A stretch of 10,144 nucleotides of DNA, taken from a bacterium. Lineage in GTDB: Bacteria; Zhuqueibacterota; Zhuqueibacteria; Thermofontimicrobiales; Thermofontimicrobiaceae. The position numbers were made by a program, and so were the translations under genes. This document shows, piece after piece, positions 1-7,126 of this stretch. How positions within the stretch are numbered: position 1 is the first letter of the stretch; each line of letters opens with the position of its first letter. The notes under the pieces are model-generated. The model ran no database searches. It was not told the DNA's origin and saw nothing but the letters and a program-made list of their open reading frames with translations. The stretch is taken from contig DSAU01000555.1 of assembly GCA_011046315.1 (NCBI GenBank), positions 1 through 10,144 on the forward strand, in the 5' to 3' direction.

Positions 1-674
1 CCTATAAATTTAGGGTAATCGGAGTTTTGGAGAAAAGAGGCAGCCTGTTCGGACATAATCTTGATACTGAAATCATCATCCCCTTTGGTGTTTTTCAAAA
101 AATGTATGGCAGCCGTCGTTGGATGACAATTGAAGTGAAAGTGAAGGATCCGGCTTTAATCGAAGAATCCAAAGATGAGCTGATCGGTATATTGAGACGG
201 GTGAGAAAAGTCCCGCCGATTGCGGAAAATGATTTTGCCATTAATCAGCAGGATATGATCGCCGATATGTATAAACGACTTACCACTGCGCTGTATGCAG
301 TGGCATTTGGCGTCGGATCTATTGCATTAATTGTCGGCGGTATTGGCATCATGAATATTTTGTTGGTCTCGATTACCGAACGCACCCGGGAAATCGGTAT
401 TCGCAAAGCCATCGGCGCTAAAAAGAGAAATATTTTGTGGCAATTTCTGATTGAATCGCTCGTGGTGAGCGCGCTGGGAGGATTTATTGGCATCGGATTG
501 GGGCTGTTGATCGCCAAGTTGGTTTCCCAGGTTTCGTTTCTTTCGGCTTCGGTATCGCCGTTGGTGATTGTGGTTGGTCTGCTATTTATCACGCTGGTCG
601 GTCTTTTTTTTGGAATTTATCCGGCATATAAGGCGGCAAAAATGAATCCGATCAACGCGTTGCATTTTGATTGA
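1..674 (+). CDS. MacB/FtsX-type ABC transporter permease, C-terminal part (5' end outside window)
   Basis: The reading frame is open to the left edge: codons from base 3 read YKFRVIGVLEKRGS, continuous with the protein, so the TTG at 27 is not the true start. What remains is the end of the periplasmic MacB_PCD-type domain (VIGVLEKRGSLFG, then IIPFGVFQKMYG), a membrane helix ending in VGGIGIMNILLVSI, the conserved cytoplasmic segment ERTREIGIRKAIGAKKRNIL, and two more helices before the usual ending AYKAAKMNPINALHFD. This is the FtsX permease domain of three-component exporters (MacB, LolC/E-like) that use ATP hydrolysis on the cytoplasmic side to drive extrusion through the periplasm. It is followed 49 bases later by a paralogous permease. 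The missing N-terminal half, the ATPase and a membrane-fusion protein are expected upstream. Substrate cannot be told from sequence. Confidence 0.93.
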   Translation, partial: YKFRVIGVLEKRGSLFGHNLDTEIIIPFGVFQKMYGSRRWMTIEVKVKDPALIEESKDELIGILRRVRKVPPIAENDFAINQQDMIADMYKRLTTALYAVAFGVGSIALIVGGIGIMNILLVSITERTREIGIRKAIGAKKRNILWQFLIESLVVSALGGFIGIGLGLLIAKLVSQVSFLSASVSPLVIVVGLLFITLVGLFFGIYPAYKAAKMNPINALHFD

Positions 675-723
675 TTGTTGAAGAGAAATTGCTGACTTTT
701 TTCACTGATAATGGAAGAAAAGT

Positions 724-1947
724 ATGGACATAATGGAAAGTTTACATGTATCGCTGGATGCATTGCGCGGCAATAAATTACGATCCATTTTAACCACATT
801 GGGAATCGTCATCGGCGTGACAACCATTATCGGGATGATGTCGATCATTCAAGGATTGCAAAATTTTATGGTGGGAGAGCTTTCTGTGCTGGGCGCGAAC
901 ACCTTTCAAATTCAGAAAGATCCGCCGGTGCAATTTGGTCATCTTGATGAAAAATACCGCAATCGAAAACCGTTGACACTGGATCACGCCCTGGCGATTA
1001 AACGACATGCAACGCTGGTTAACGCGGTGGGGCCTGAAACCTGGCGCTGGGGAGAGGTTGTTCGTTTTAAGGAGAGAAAAACCAATCCCGATATCTTAAT
1101 TGCCGGCGCCACACCCGAATTTCAGCCCGCCAACAATTACTTTGTAGAACAGGGACGCTTTATCAATGAAACAGATGTCGATTATAGTAGAAGCATCGCC
1201 GTTCTCGGGTTGGACATTGTTGAAGTGCTTTTTCCGCATCAAGATCCGATTGGTGAATATATTCGGGTTGGTGCGCACAAATTAAAAGTCATCGGCACGG
1301 CAGAAAGACAAGGAAAAACTTTTGGAGAAAGCAAGGATAACCGGGTGATAATTCCCATTTCTACTTTTCAAAAAATGTATGGCGACAAGCGGAGTTTACA
1401 CATCACCGTCCAGGTGAGAGATCCGAATCAAATGAACCAAGCAATTGAGCAAGTAACCGGAATTTTACGGGCGGTGCGGAAAGTGCCGCCTGGCAAGGAC
1501 AATGATTTTGAAATTTTTACCAGCGAGAGTCTGATTGATACGTTCAATGAGATGTCGCTTTCAATTAAACTGGCAGCCATCGGTATCGCATTGATCTCCT
1601 TATTGGTCGGCGGTATTGGCATCATGAACATCATGCTGGTTTCGGTAACCGAGCGGACACGCGAAATTGGCATCCGCAAATCAGTCGGAGCTAAACGCCG
1701 GGATATCCTCTGGCAGTTTATGATAGAGGCGATCATTTTAGGTAATCTCGGAGGTGTTATCGGTATTGGTCTCGGTTTATTGATCGGGATATTTATCGGC
1801 GCGGCAACGCCACTTCCCACGGCGATCCCACTGTGGGCAATAGCTATGGGGATCAGTTTTTGCACTATTGTCGGGTTGTTTTTTGGCGTTTATCCGGCAA
1901 CAAAAGCAGCGCGATTGGATCCAATCGAAGCGCTCAGGTACGAATAA
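724..1947 (+). CDS. MacB/FtsX-type ABC transporter permease, full length
   Basis: A 407-residue inner-membrane permease of typical length for the ATPase-less MacB-like family. Domains: N-terminal membrane helix about residues 21-43 (after DALRGNKLRSILTTLG, a family signature), periplasmic MacB_PCD-like domain about 44-280, then the FtsX domain with helices about 281-307, 331-359 and 369-391. The conserved segment ERTREIGIRKSVGAKRRDIL (310-329) lies between the first two of these. It ends DPIEALRYE, as family members do. The ATG at 724 has GGAAG at 713-717, six bases upstream; the ATG at 733 is a possible alternative. It closely resembles the preceding permease (for example VGGIGIMNI, ERTREIGIRK, VRKVPP, FQKMYG shared), pointing to an old tandem duplication and a heterodimeric transporter. 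No ATP-binding motifs are present, so a separate ATPase is needed. Substrate unknown. Confidence 0.95.
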   Translation: MDIMESLHVSLDALRGNKLRSILTTLGIVIGVTTIIGMMSIIQGLQNFMVGELSVLGANTFQIQKDPPVQFGHLDEKYRNRKPLTLDHALAIKRHATLVNAVGPETWRWGEVVRFKERKTNPDILIAGATPEFQPANNYFVEQGRFINETDVDYSRSIAVLGLDIVEVLFPHQDPIGEYIRVGAHKLKVIGTAERQGKTFGESKDNRVIIPISTFQKMYGDKRSLHITVQVRDPNQMNQAIEQVTGILRAVRKVPPGKDNDFEIFTSESLIDTFNEMSLSIKLAAIGIALISLLVGGIGIMNIMLVSVTERTREIGIRKSVGAKRRDILWQFMIEAIILGNLGGVIGIGLGLLIGIFIGAATPLPTAIPLWAIAMGISFCTIVGLFFGVYPATKAARLDPIEALRYE

Positions 1948-1953
1948 TTAAGC

Positions 1954-1960
1954 AGGAGGA
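1954..1960 (+). promoter_or_regulatory. Shine-Dalgarno site deciding the STAS protein start
   Basis: AGGAGGA lies directly against the first ATG (1961), which is too close to be used from this site, but the second in-frame ATG (1967) is seven bases from the end of AGGAGG. The second ATG is therefore the likely start. Confidence 0.75.
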
Positions 1961-1966
1961 ATGATT

Positions 1967-2311
1967 ATGCAGGTAAATACGCGCGAGTTGGCTGATATTC
2001 TGGTGGTCGAATTGCAGGGTGAAATCATGGGGGGAATTGATTCTGAAAAATTCAAAAACCTCATTTATCAAACCATTGAGAATGATGTTGTACAATTGGT
2101 TATTGATCTATCAAGAGCAACCTGGATGAACAGCTCCGGTTTGGGGATGTTGATCAGCGGTTTAACCACTATCAGAAGCAGCGGCGGCGATTTACGACTG
2201 GCAAATATGTCCGAAAGAGTGCGTCGTCCACTGGAGATTACTAAATTGGAAAATGTTTTTTTATCCTATGCTTCGGTTGAAGAGGCAGTAGAAAGCTACC
2301 AGCCACATTAA
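1967..2311 (+). CDS. STAS-domain protein (anti-sigma factor antagonist-like)
   Basis: A 114-residue single STAS domain, the size of SpoIIAA/RsbV-type anti-anti-sigma factors. The signature is clear: VIDLSRATWMNSSGLGMLI, where the first Ser of NSSG (residue 56 from the 1967 start) corresponds to the serine that is phosphorylated in SpoIIAA. The Asp normally before it is Asn here. Known family members switch partners according to phosphorylation by an HPK/GHKL-type serine kinase and dephosphorylation by a PP2C phosphatase; some STAS proteins (MlaB) instead bind an ABC transporter. The start at 1967 is preferred over 1961 because of Shine-Dalgarno spacing. It begins 19 bases after the permease stop and is followed 17 bases later by the pentapeptide-repeat gene, so co-transcription is likely. 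No kinase, phosphatase or sigma factor lies in the window, so the partner is unknown. Confidence 0.92.
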   Translation: MQVNTRELADILVVELQGEIMGGIDSEKFKNLIYQTIENDVVQLVIDLSRATWMNSSGLGMLISGLTTIRSSGGDLRLANMSERVRRPLEITKLENVFLSYASVEEAVESYQPH

Positions 2312-2313
2312 TG

Positions 2314-2320
2314 AAAGGAG
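2314..2320 (+). promoter_or_regulatory. Shine-Dalgarno site deciding the pentapeptide-protein start
   Basis: AAAGGAG sits eight bases before the ATG at 2329. An in-frame ATG at 2311 overlaps the STAS stop codon (TAATG) but would place this site inside its own coding region and has no good site of its own, so 2329 is the better start. Confidence 0.7.
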
Positions 2321-2328
2321 ATTCAAAT

Positions 2329-2898
2329 ATGTCGCAATTGTCGAGAGAGGATGTTTTGCAGAAATATCAACAAGGCGAATCTTTTCAAAACCTGGATTTG
2401 TCGGGAATTGATCTTTCTTATGAAAATTTAAAAAACGCTGATTTTTCCAATGCCAATTTGAAAGATGCTCATTTGCAAAACGCCAACTTAGAGCGCGCTA
2501 ATTTTTCCGGTGCAGTTTTAGAAAATGTTTTTCTTTTTGGGGCAAATTTGTCATACGCAGTGTTTACCAACGCCAACATCAACAACGGGAATCTACAGGA
2601 CACAAATTTAGAAAATGCAAATTTTGAAAACGCAAATCTATTTCACGCCAAGCTATTTGGCGTACAGGCTGAAAACTGTAGTTTCAAGCGGGCCAACTTA
2701 TCAACCGCTCGCATGAAGCGTGCCAATTTTCAACGCACTAATTTTCAGGACGCCAATCTTTCCGGGGCGCACTTAGAGCGCTCTGATTTGCGGCATGCCA
2801 ATTTGAATAATGCCAATTTATCGGGTGCCTTTTTAAAGCCAGCTCAGCTTGACCACGCTTCAATGGATGGCAGCAACACTCAGGGAATGACCATTTAG
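2329..2898 (+). CDS. Pentapeptide-repeat protein
   Basis: A 189-residue protein made almost wholly of A(N/D)LXX-type pentapeptides from about residue 19 to 180, roughly 32 repeats (for example NANLERANFSGAVLENVFLF and RANFQRTNFQDANLSGAHLE). Such sequences fold as a right-handed four-sided beta-helix of about eight coils with Leu/Phe stacked inside. The first 18 residues (MSQLSREDVLQKYQQGES) are a short helical cap like those seen on many family members. No signal peptide or membrane helix is visible, so it is probably cytoplasmic. Some family members (Qnr, MfpA) mimic DNA and bind gyrase, but most have no known role, and nothing here points to the gyrase-binding group. It is the last gene of the likely permease-STAS operon; the next gene is 261 bases away. 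Function unknown. Confidence 0.93.
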   Translation: MSQLSREDVLQKYQQGESFQNLDLSGIDLSYENLKNADFSNANLKDAHLQNANLERANFSGAVLENVFLFGANLSYAVFTNANINNGNLQDTNLENANFENANLFHAKLFGVQAENCSFKRANLSTARMKRANFQRTNFQDANLSGAHLERSDLRHANLNNANLSGAFLKPAQLDHASMDGSNTQGMTI

Positions 2899-3159
2899 CT
2901 GTATTGATTAATGGTAATTCATTTTTGATTTCTTTACGATTGTGCTTTTCGCAACGTTGAAAGTTTCTGTATTTTGATGATAGTTTTATCAGAGCACTTC
3001 CATCCCTCTGCAGGTTAAAAAATTTTAAGAATTTTGGAATTCCGCTTGAACTATTTCTGATATGATAAGTTAAAATCCTATTATAATCTTCTCTCAAAAT
3101 AATAATTGATCCCTTGCTGATATCTTAATCATTAATCAAAATTTGCGGAGATCTAATTT

Positions 3160-5721
3160 ATGAAACCTCTGGAAACCTTCACCATCATCCCTTCGTTGCC
3201 TGAAAATATGGAATTCCTTCGAATTTTAGCTCACAATTTGTGGTGGACCTGGAATGCTGACGCATTAGACCTGTTTCGTCGCCTGGATTATGATTTATGG
3301 GAAGAAACCAACCATAATCCGATTAAAATTTTGGGGCACATCGATCAGGATCGGCTCGACTCGTTATCAAACGACGATGGCTTTATGGCACACCTGAACC
3401 GTGTCCGGCAGAATCTGGAAGAATATATGACAGAAGCAACCTGGTTTGAAAAAGAATACGGAAAAGCTGATAAAATTCAAGTCGCCTATTTTTCGGCGGA
3501 ATTTGGCTTTACTGAATGCATTCCAATTTATTCGGGGGGCTTGGGTGTGCTGGCTGGTGATCATTTTAAATCTGCCAGCGATCTTGGCTTGCCGTTGGTG
3601 GGGATCGGACTGCTCTATCAGCAGGGTTATTTCCAACAATATCTCAATGCTGACGGATGGCAGGGCGAATTATATCCGCAAAATGATTTTTTTAATATGC
3701 CGATTCAACTTCAGCGCGATGAACATGACCAGCCGCTTCTGGTGGAAATTCAATTTCCGGGAAGAAAAGTTTACGCCCAAATTTGGAGGATGCATGTCGG
3801 CCGGATTAATTTATATTTGCTTGATACCAACGTGGATAAAAATTCGTCAGAGGATAAGCGCATTACCGGAGAATTGTATGGCGGGGACAGCGAGATGCGC
3901 ATACAACAAGAAATTATATTGGGAATTGGCGGGATTCGCGCTTTAGCAACGCTGGGAATCGATCCCGTGGTTTTTCACATGAATGAAGGACATTCTGCAT
4001 TTCTCGCGTTGGAAAGAATTCGGCTGGCAATTGCAAACCAAAACCTCAGCCTTGACGAAGCAGTGGAATTGACCAAAGCCGGAAACGTTTTTACTACCCA
4101 CACACCGGTTCCTGCCGGGATCGACCGTTTTTCACAAAAATTAATGGAAAAATATTTTGCCGATTTTTACACCACTTTAGCCATCGAAAAACAGCAGTTT
4201 TTTGCCCTGGGAGGAATAAAGCCGGGCGATGTGAACGAAAAATTTTCAATGGCTGTACTGGCGATCAATCTCGCCTGCAAGATTAATGGCGTCAGCAAGC
4301 TCCATGAGCTTGTTTCGAAAAATATGTGGAAACATTTATGGCCTGATATCCCGGTTGACGAAATCCCCATTACGTCCATCACTAATGGCGTCCATCCCAG
4401 TTCGTATATCTCAAAAGAAATGGGTGGATTGTTTGACCGCTATATCGGTCCTAATTGGAAAAAGAACCCAGCAGATCTGAGCATCTGGAAACGAGTTGAC
4501 CAAATTCCCAGCGAAGAATTATGGCGCACCCATGAAAGGCGGCGTGAGAGGCTGGTGGCTTTTGCTCGCCAAAGAATGAGAACCCAGTTGCAAAACCGTG
4601 GCGCGCTGTCCTCTGAAATTGATTTTGTGGAAGATATTCTCAATCCGGAAGCCCTGACCATTGGATTCGCCCGGCGGTTCGCGACCTACAAACGTGCTGC
4701 GTTGCTATTTCAAGATCTCGAACGGCTGGCAAAAATTCTCACCAACAAAAATTATCCCGTGCAAATCATTTTTGCCGGCAAGGCTCATCCGATGGACGAT
4801 CCCGGCAAGCAACTCATCAAGAAGATCATTCATTTTTCTCAAGAAGAAGTCTTTCGTCAACACATCGTATTTCTCGAAAACTATAGCATTGAAATCGCCC
4901 GATATATGGTTCAGGGCGTGGATGTCTGGCTAAACACCCCCCGTCGCTGGTTGGAAGCCAGTGGCACCAGCGGCATGAAGGCTGCGATGAATGGCGTAAT
5001 CAATTGCAGTATTTTAGATGGCTGGTGGGATGAAGCCTATAATCATCGTGTCGGTTGGGCGATCGGTAGCGGAGAATCCTATGACGATCATGAATATCAG
5101 GACAAAGTAGAATCTCATGCACTATACGGTTTATTGGAACATGAAATTATTCCGTTATTTTATGAGCGGGGAAAAAATAATATTCCCAAACGCTGGATCG
5201 AATTGATGAAAAATTCAATGACTGAGATTTGTCCGGTTTTCAATACTAACCGGATGATACGAGAATATACTGATCGGGCTTATATGCCGGTGCGCAATCA
5301 ATATCAAGCTATGTTTGATAACAACCAATCTAAAGCCAAAGAGTTGTCGCACTGGAAAAAGCAAGTGGCAAAATTTTGGCCCAAGATAGCATTCCAGTCT
5401 GTTGAGCATAATGGAAAAAAGAATTATAAGGTCGGAAATGAGATCCAGGTTACTGCACAGCTACTTCTCGAAGGCCTGTCGCCAGCGGATGTCAGAGTTG
5501 AAATTTATCATGGTTTTATTAATGCAAATAACAATATGATTATTAAAGGTATGGCTGAACCCATGAAGTTATTGGAACAAACAGGCGAAAATACCTATCG
5601 GTTTGGCGGAGATATATGCTGCTATACCAGTGGATTATATGGGTACACCGTACGAGTTGTCCCCAGCAATGAATTGTTGATGCACCTGCATGAGACCGGA
5701 ATGATACTCTGGGCAAACTGA
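3160..5721 (+). CDS. glgP: Alpha-glucan (glycogen) phosphorylase, GT35, DUF3417-containing type
   Basis: An 853-residue cytoplasmic enzyme that cleaves terminal alpha-1,4 glucose units of glycogen or maltodextrin with phosphate, giving glucose 1-phosphate. It belongs to the TIGR02094-like branch (about 850 residues, as in Mycobacterium and Thermotoga): an N-terminal DUF3417 domain at about residues 10-120 (LAHNLWWTWNADALDLFRRLD), then the GT35 catalytic region. Visible motifs are YFSAEFGFTE, SGGLGVLAGDH (from Ser125), HMNEGHSAF (from His273), TSITNGVHP, RRFATYKRA, and the cofactor site EASGTSGMKAAMNG, where Lys607 should hold pyridoxal phosphate. A C-terminal beta-rich extension (about 725-853, ending LHETGMILWAN) is normal for this branch. 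Start supported by GGAG at 3147-3150, nine bases upstream. No other glycogen gene adjoins it. Regulation is not apparent. Confidence 0.97.
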   Translation: MKPLETFTIIPSLPENMEFLRILAHNLWWTWNADALDLFRRLDYDLWEETNHNPIKILGHIDQDRLDSLSNDDGFMAHLNRVRQNLEEYMTEATWFEKEYGKADKIQVAYFSAEFGFTECIPIYSGGLGVLAGDHFKSASDLGLPLVGIGLLYQQGYFQQYLNADGWQGELYPQNDFFNMPIQLQRDEHDQPLLVEIQFPGRKVYAQIWRMHVGRINLYLLDTNVDKNSSEDKRITGELYGGDSEMRIQQEIILGIGGIRALATLGIDPVVFHMNEGHSAFLALERIRLAIANQNLSLDEAVELTKAGNVFTTHTPVPAGIDRFSQKLMEKYFADFYTTLAIEKQQFFALGGIKPGDVNEKFSMAVLAINLACKINGVSKLHELVSKNMWKHLWPDIPVDEIPITSITNGVHPSSYISKEMGGLFDRYIGPNWKKNPADLSIWKRVDQIPSEELWRTHERRRERLVAFARQRMRTQLQNRGALSSEIDFVEDILNPEALTIGFARRFATYKRAALLFQDLERLAKILTNKNYPVQIIFAGKAHPMDDPGKQLIKKIIHFSQEEVFRQHIVFLENYSIEIARYMVQGVDVWLNTPRRWLEASGTSGMKAAMNGVINCSILDGWWDEAYNHRVGWAIGSGESYDDHEYQDKVESHALYGLLEHEIIPLFYERGKNNIPKRWIELMKNSMTEICPVFNTNRMIREYTDRAYMPVRNQYQAMFDNNQSKAKELSHWKKQVAKFWPKIAFQSVEHNGKKNYKVGNEIQVTAQLLLEGLSPADVRVEIYHGFINANNNMIIKGMAEPMKLLEQTGENTYRFGGDICCYTSGLYGYTVRVVPSNELLMHLHETGMILWAN

Positions 5722-5871
5722 TGCTTTAATTATTTCAGCAGCAAATAACTGATTTCCGGATGTCGTAAAATTAAGTCAGTACATCAAATGGAAAAACTGA
5801 TTACTTTGGAAATTTGAATAATATCTATCCTCATTTAACTATCATCAAACTCAGACAGCGGAGATAAAAAA

Positions 5872-6783
5872 ATGAATTTTCCCGAGATCGCTGAACCGGA
5901 TCGATTGCATCGCTTGGAGCCGGTTGCTGGAAAAATAGACATGGTGCTGGACACGGATACGTTTAATGAAATTGATGATCAATTCGCACTGACGTATGCA
6001 TTGAAATCTCTTGAGAAACTGAATATTAAAGCTGTTTACGCCGCTCCCTTTCACAATGCACGGTCGGCTGATCCCGCCGATGGTATGCAAAAAAGCTACC
6101 AGGAAATTTTAAAAATTCTCAGCTTAGTCGATATTAATGCAGACGATTTTGTTTTTCGCGGTTCCACGAGATACCTGAGCGAATGGCAAAATAGCGAAAG
6201 TTCTGAAGCCGTCGAAGATTTAATTCAACGGGCGCAGTTTGCAGCAAAAAAACCATTATACGTTGTGTGCATCGGCGCGCTTACCAATCTGGCAAATGCG
6301 ATTATCGCCGAACCTGATATTATTACAAATATTGCTGTTGTCTGGTTGGGTGGACATGCTCACCATTGGCAACATACCAAAGAGTTTAATATGAAACAGG
6401 ACCTGTTGGCATCGAGGTTGATTTTTGATAGCGGCGTGCCATTGCTGCAAATACCATGTCAGGGGGTTGCATCACATCTTGCTGTTTCCGGGCCTGAAAT
6501 TGAAAAATATGTGGCTGGCAAAGGACAAATTGGCGATTATCTGGCACAGATTTATCGTGATTTTGAAGCAGAACATCAATCCATGTCAAAAGTGATCTGG
6601 GATATTGCTCCGGTTGCCTATTTGATTAATTCGGATTGGGTATTGACCAACCTCACTAACAGTCCAATCATAACAGATCAAATAACCTATAGCTTCAATC
6701 CCAAACGTCATTTAATGCGCATTGCTTATGCAGTGAAGCGGGATTCGATCTTTCAGGATTTTTTTAGCAAACTTTCCCTGTAA
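5872..6783 (+). CDS. Nucleoside hydrolase-like protein (IUNH superfamily, variant metal motif)
   Basis: A 303-residue protein of usual length for inosine/uridine-preferring nucleoside hydrolases, which split N-glycosidic bonds of ribonucleosides for salvage using a bound calcium. Family features seen: an N-terminal Asp cluster (MVLDTDTFNEIDDQFAL, Asp27, Asp29, Asp35, Asp36), IGALTNLANAI around residues 134-144, EFN at 171-173 (ribose-binding positions of the family), and WDIAPVAYL with Asp244 at the C-terminal calcium position. Two departures: the loop between Asp29 and the Asp pair is two residues longer than the classic DxDPGxDD, and the residue before Asp244 is Trp rather than the catalytic His of the classic enzymes. 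The substrate may therefore differ. Start supported by GGAG at 5860-5863, eight bases upstream. No signal peptide seen. It stands alone, convergent with the peptidase gene across the repeat array. Confidence 0.88.
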   Translation: MNFPEIAEPDRLHRLEPVAGKIDMVLDTDTFNEIDDQFALTYALKSLEKLNIKAVYAAPFHNARSADPADGMQKSYQEILKILSLVDINADDFVFRGSTRYLSEWQNSESSEAVEDLIQRAQFAAKKPLYVVCIGALTNLANAIIAEPDIITNIAVVWLGGHAHHWQHTKEFNMKQDLLASRLIFDSGVPLLQIPCQGVASHLAVSGPEIEKYVAGKGQIGDYLAQIYRDFEAEHQSMSKVIWDIAPVAYLINSDWVLTNLTNSPIITDQITYSFNPKRHLMRIAYAVKRDSIFQDFFSKLSL

Positions 6784-6800
6784 AATAATTTCGATGAAGC

Positions 6801-7046
6801 AGGATGATTAACGGCAGGATGATTATTGGCAGGATGATTATTGACAGGATGATTAATTTGTAGGATGATTATTGGCAGGATGATTAATTTGTAGGATGAT
6901 TATTGACAGGATGATTAATTTGTAGGATGATTATTGGCAGGATGATTAATTTGTAGGATGATTATTGGCGGGATGATTAATTTGTAGGATGATTATTGGC
7001 GGGATGATTAATTGACAGGGTGATTATTGGCAGGATGATTAATGGC
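6801..7046. repeat. Tandem array of AGGATGATTA units, 31-base higher-order period
   Basis: Sixteen contiguous units fill 246 bases with no spacers. Two unit types occur: 15-base AGGATGATTATTGGC (variants ending TTGAC, ACGGC or AATGGC) and 16-base AGGATGATTAATTTGT (one variant ends AATTGAC). Unit starts are 6801, 6816, 6831, 6846, 6862, 6877, 6893, 6908, 6924, 6939, 6955, 6970, 6986, 7001, 7017 and 7032. From 6831 to 7016 the types alternate strictly, giving six dimers of exactly 31 bases; the outer units are all 15-base. Three units have one G for A change in the leading AGGATG (6970 and 7001 begin GGGATG, 7017 begins AGGGTG). Decayed copies continue to about 7076. The array fills the 343-base gap between two convergent genes; flanks 6784-6800 and 7077-7126 show nothing recognisable. 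It has stops in several frames and is not coding. Function unknown. Confidence 0.97.
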
Positions 7047-7126
7047 AGAATAATTAGTAGGCATGATGATGAAAATGATTACTGCGAGATAAATTGCCAG
7101 ACAATGGTATTCTTATTATATCGAAA

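Noticed and set aside
27..29. TTG as start of the first permease
   Set aside because: The codons before it are in frame and read as conserved MacB_PCD sequence (YKFRVIGVL); the gene is cut by the window edge.
3082..3087. TATAAT as -10 box for glgP
   Set aside because: No -35 element at normal distance: TTGAAC at 3046-3051 is 30 bases away. In FCB bacteria the promoter consensus is different anyway, so it was not called.
3446..3946. 166-residue + strand frame inside glgP
   Set aside because: It overlaps a strongly conserved part of glgP in another frame and shows no recognisable domain; the same applies to the antisense frames across the permeases and the peptidase.
6804..6863. Mini reading frames in the array (units translate as MIIGR/MINL then stop)
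   Set aside because: The 31-base period breaks the frame at each dimer and every frame soon stops; peptides of about 9-19 residues with no supporting signal are a by-product of the repeat.
6801..7046. Possible CRISPR array
   Set aside because: Units are 15-16 bases, contiguous, with no unique spacers between them, and no cas genes are nearby.
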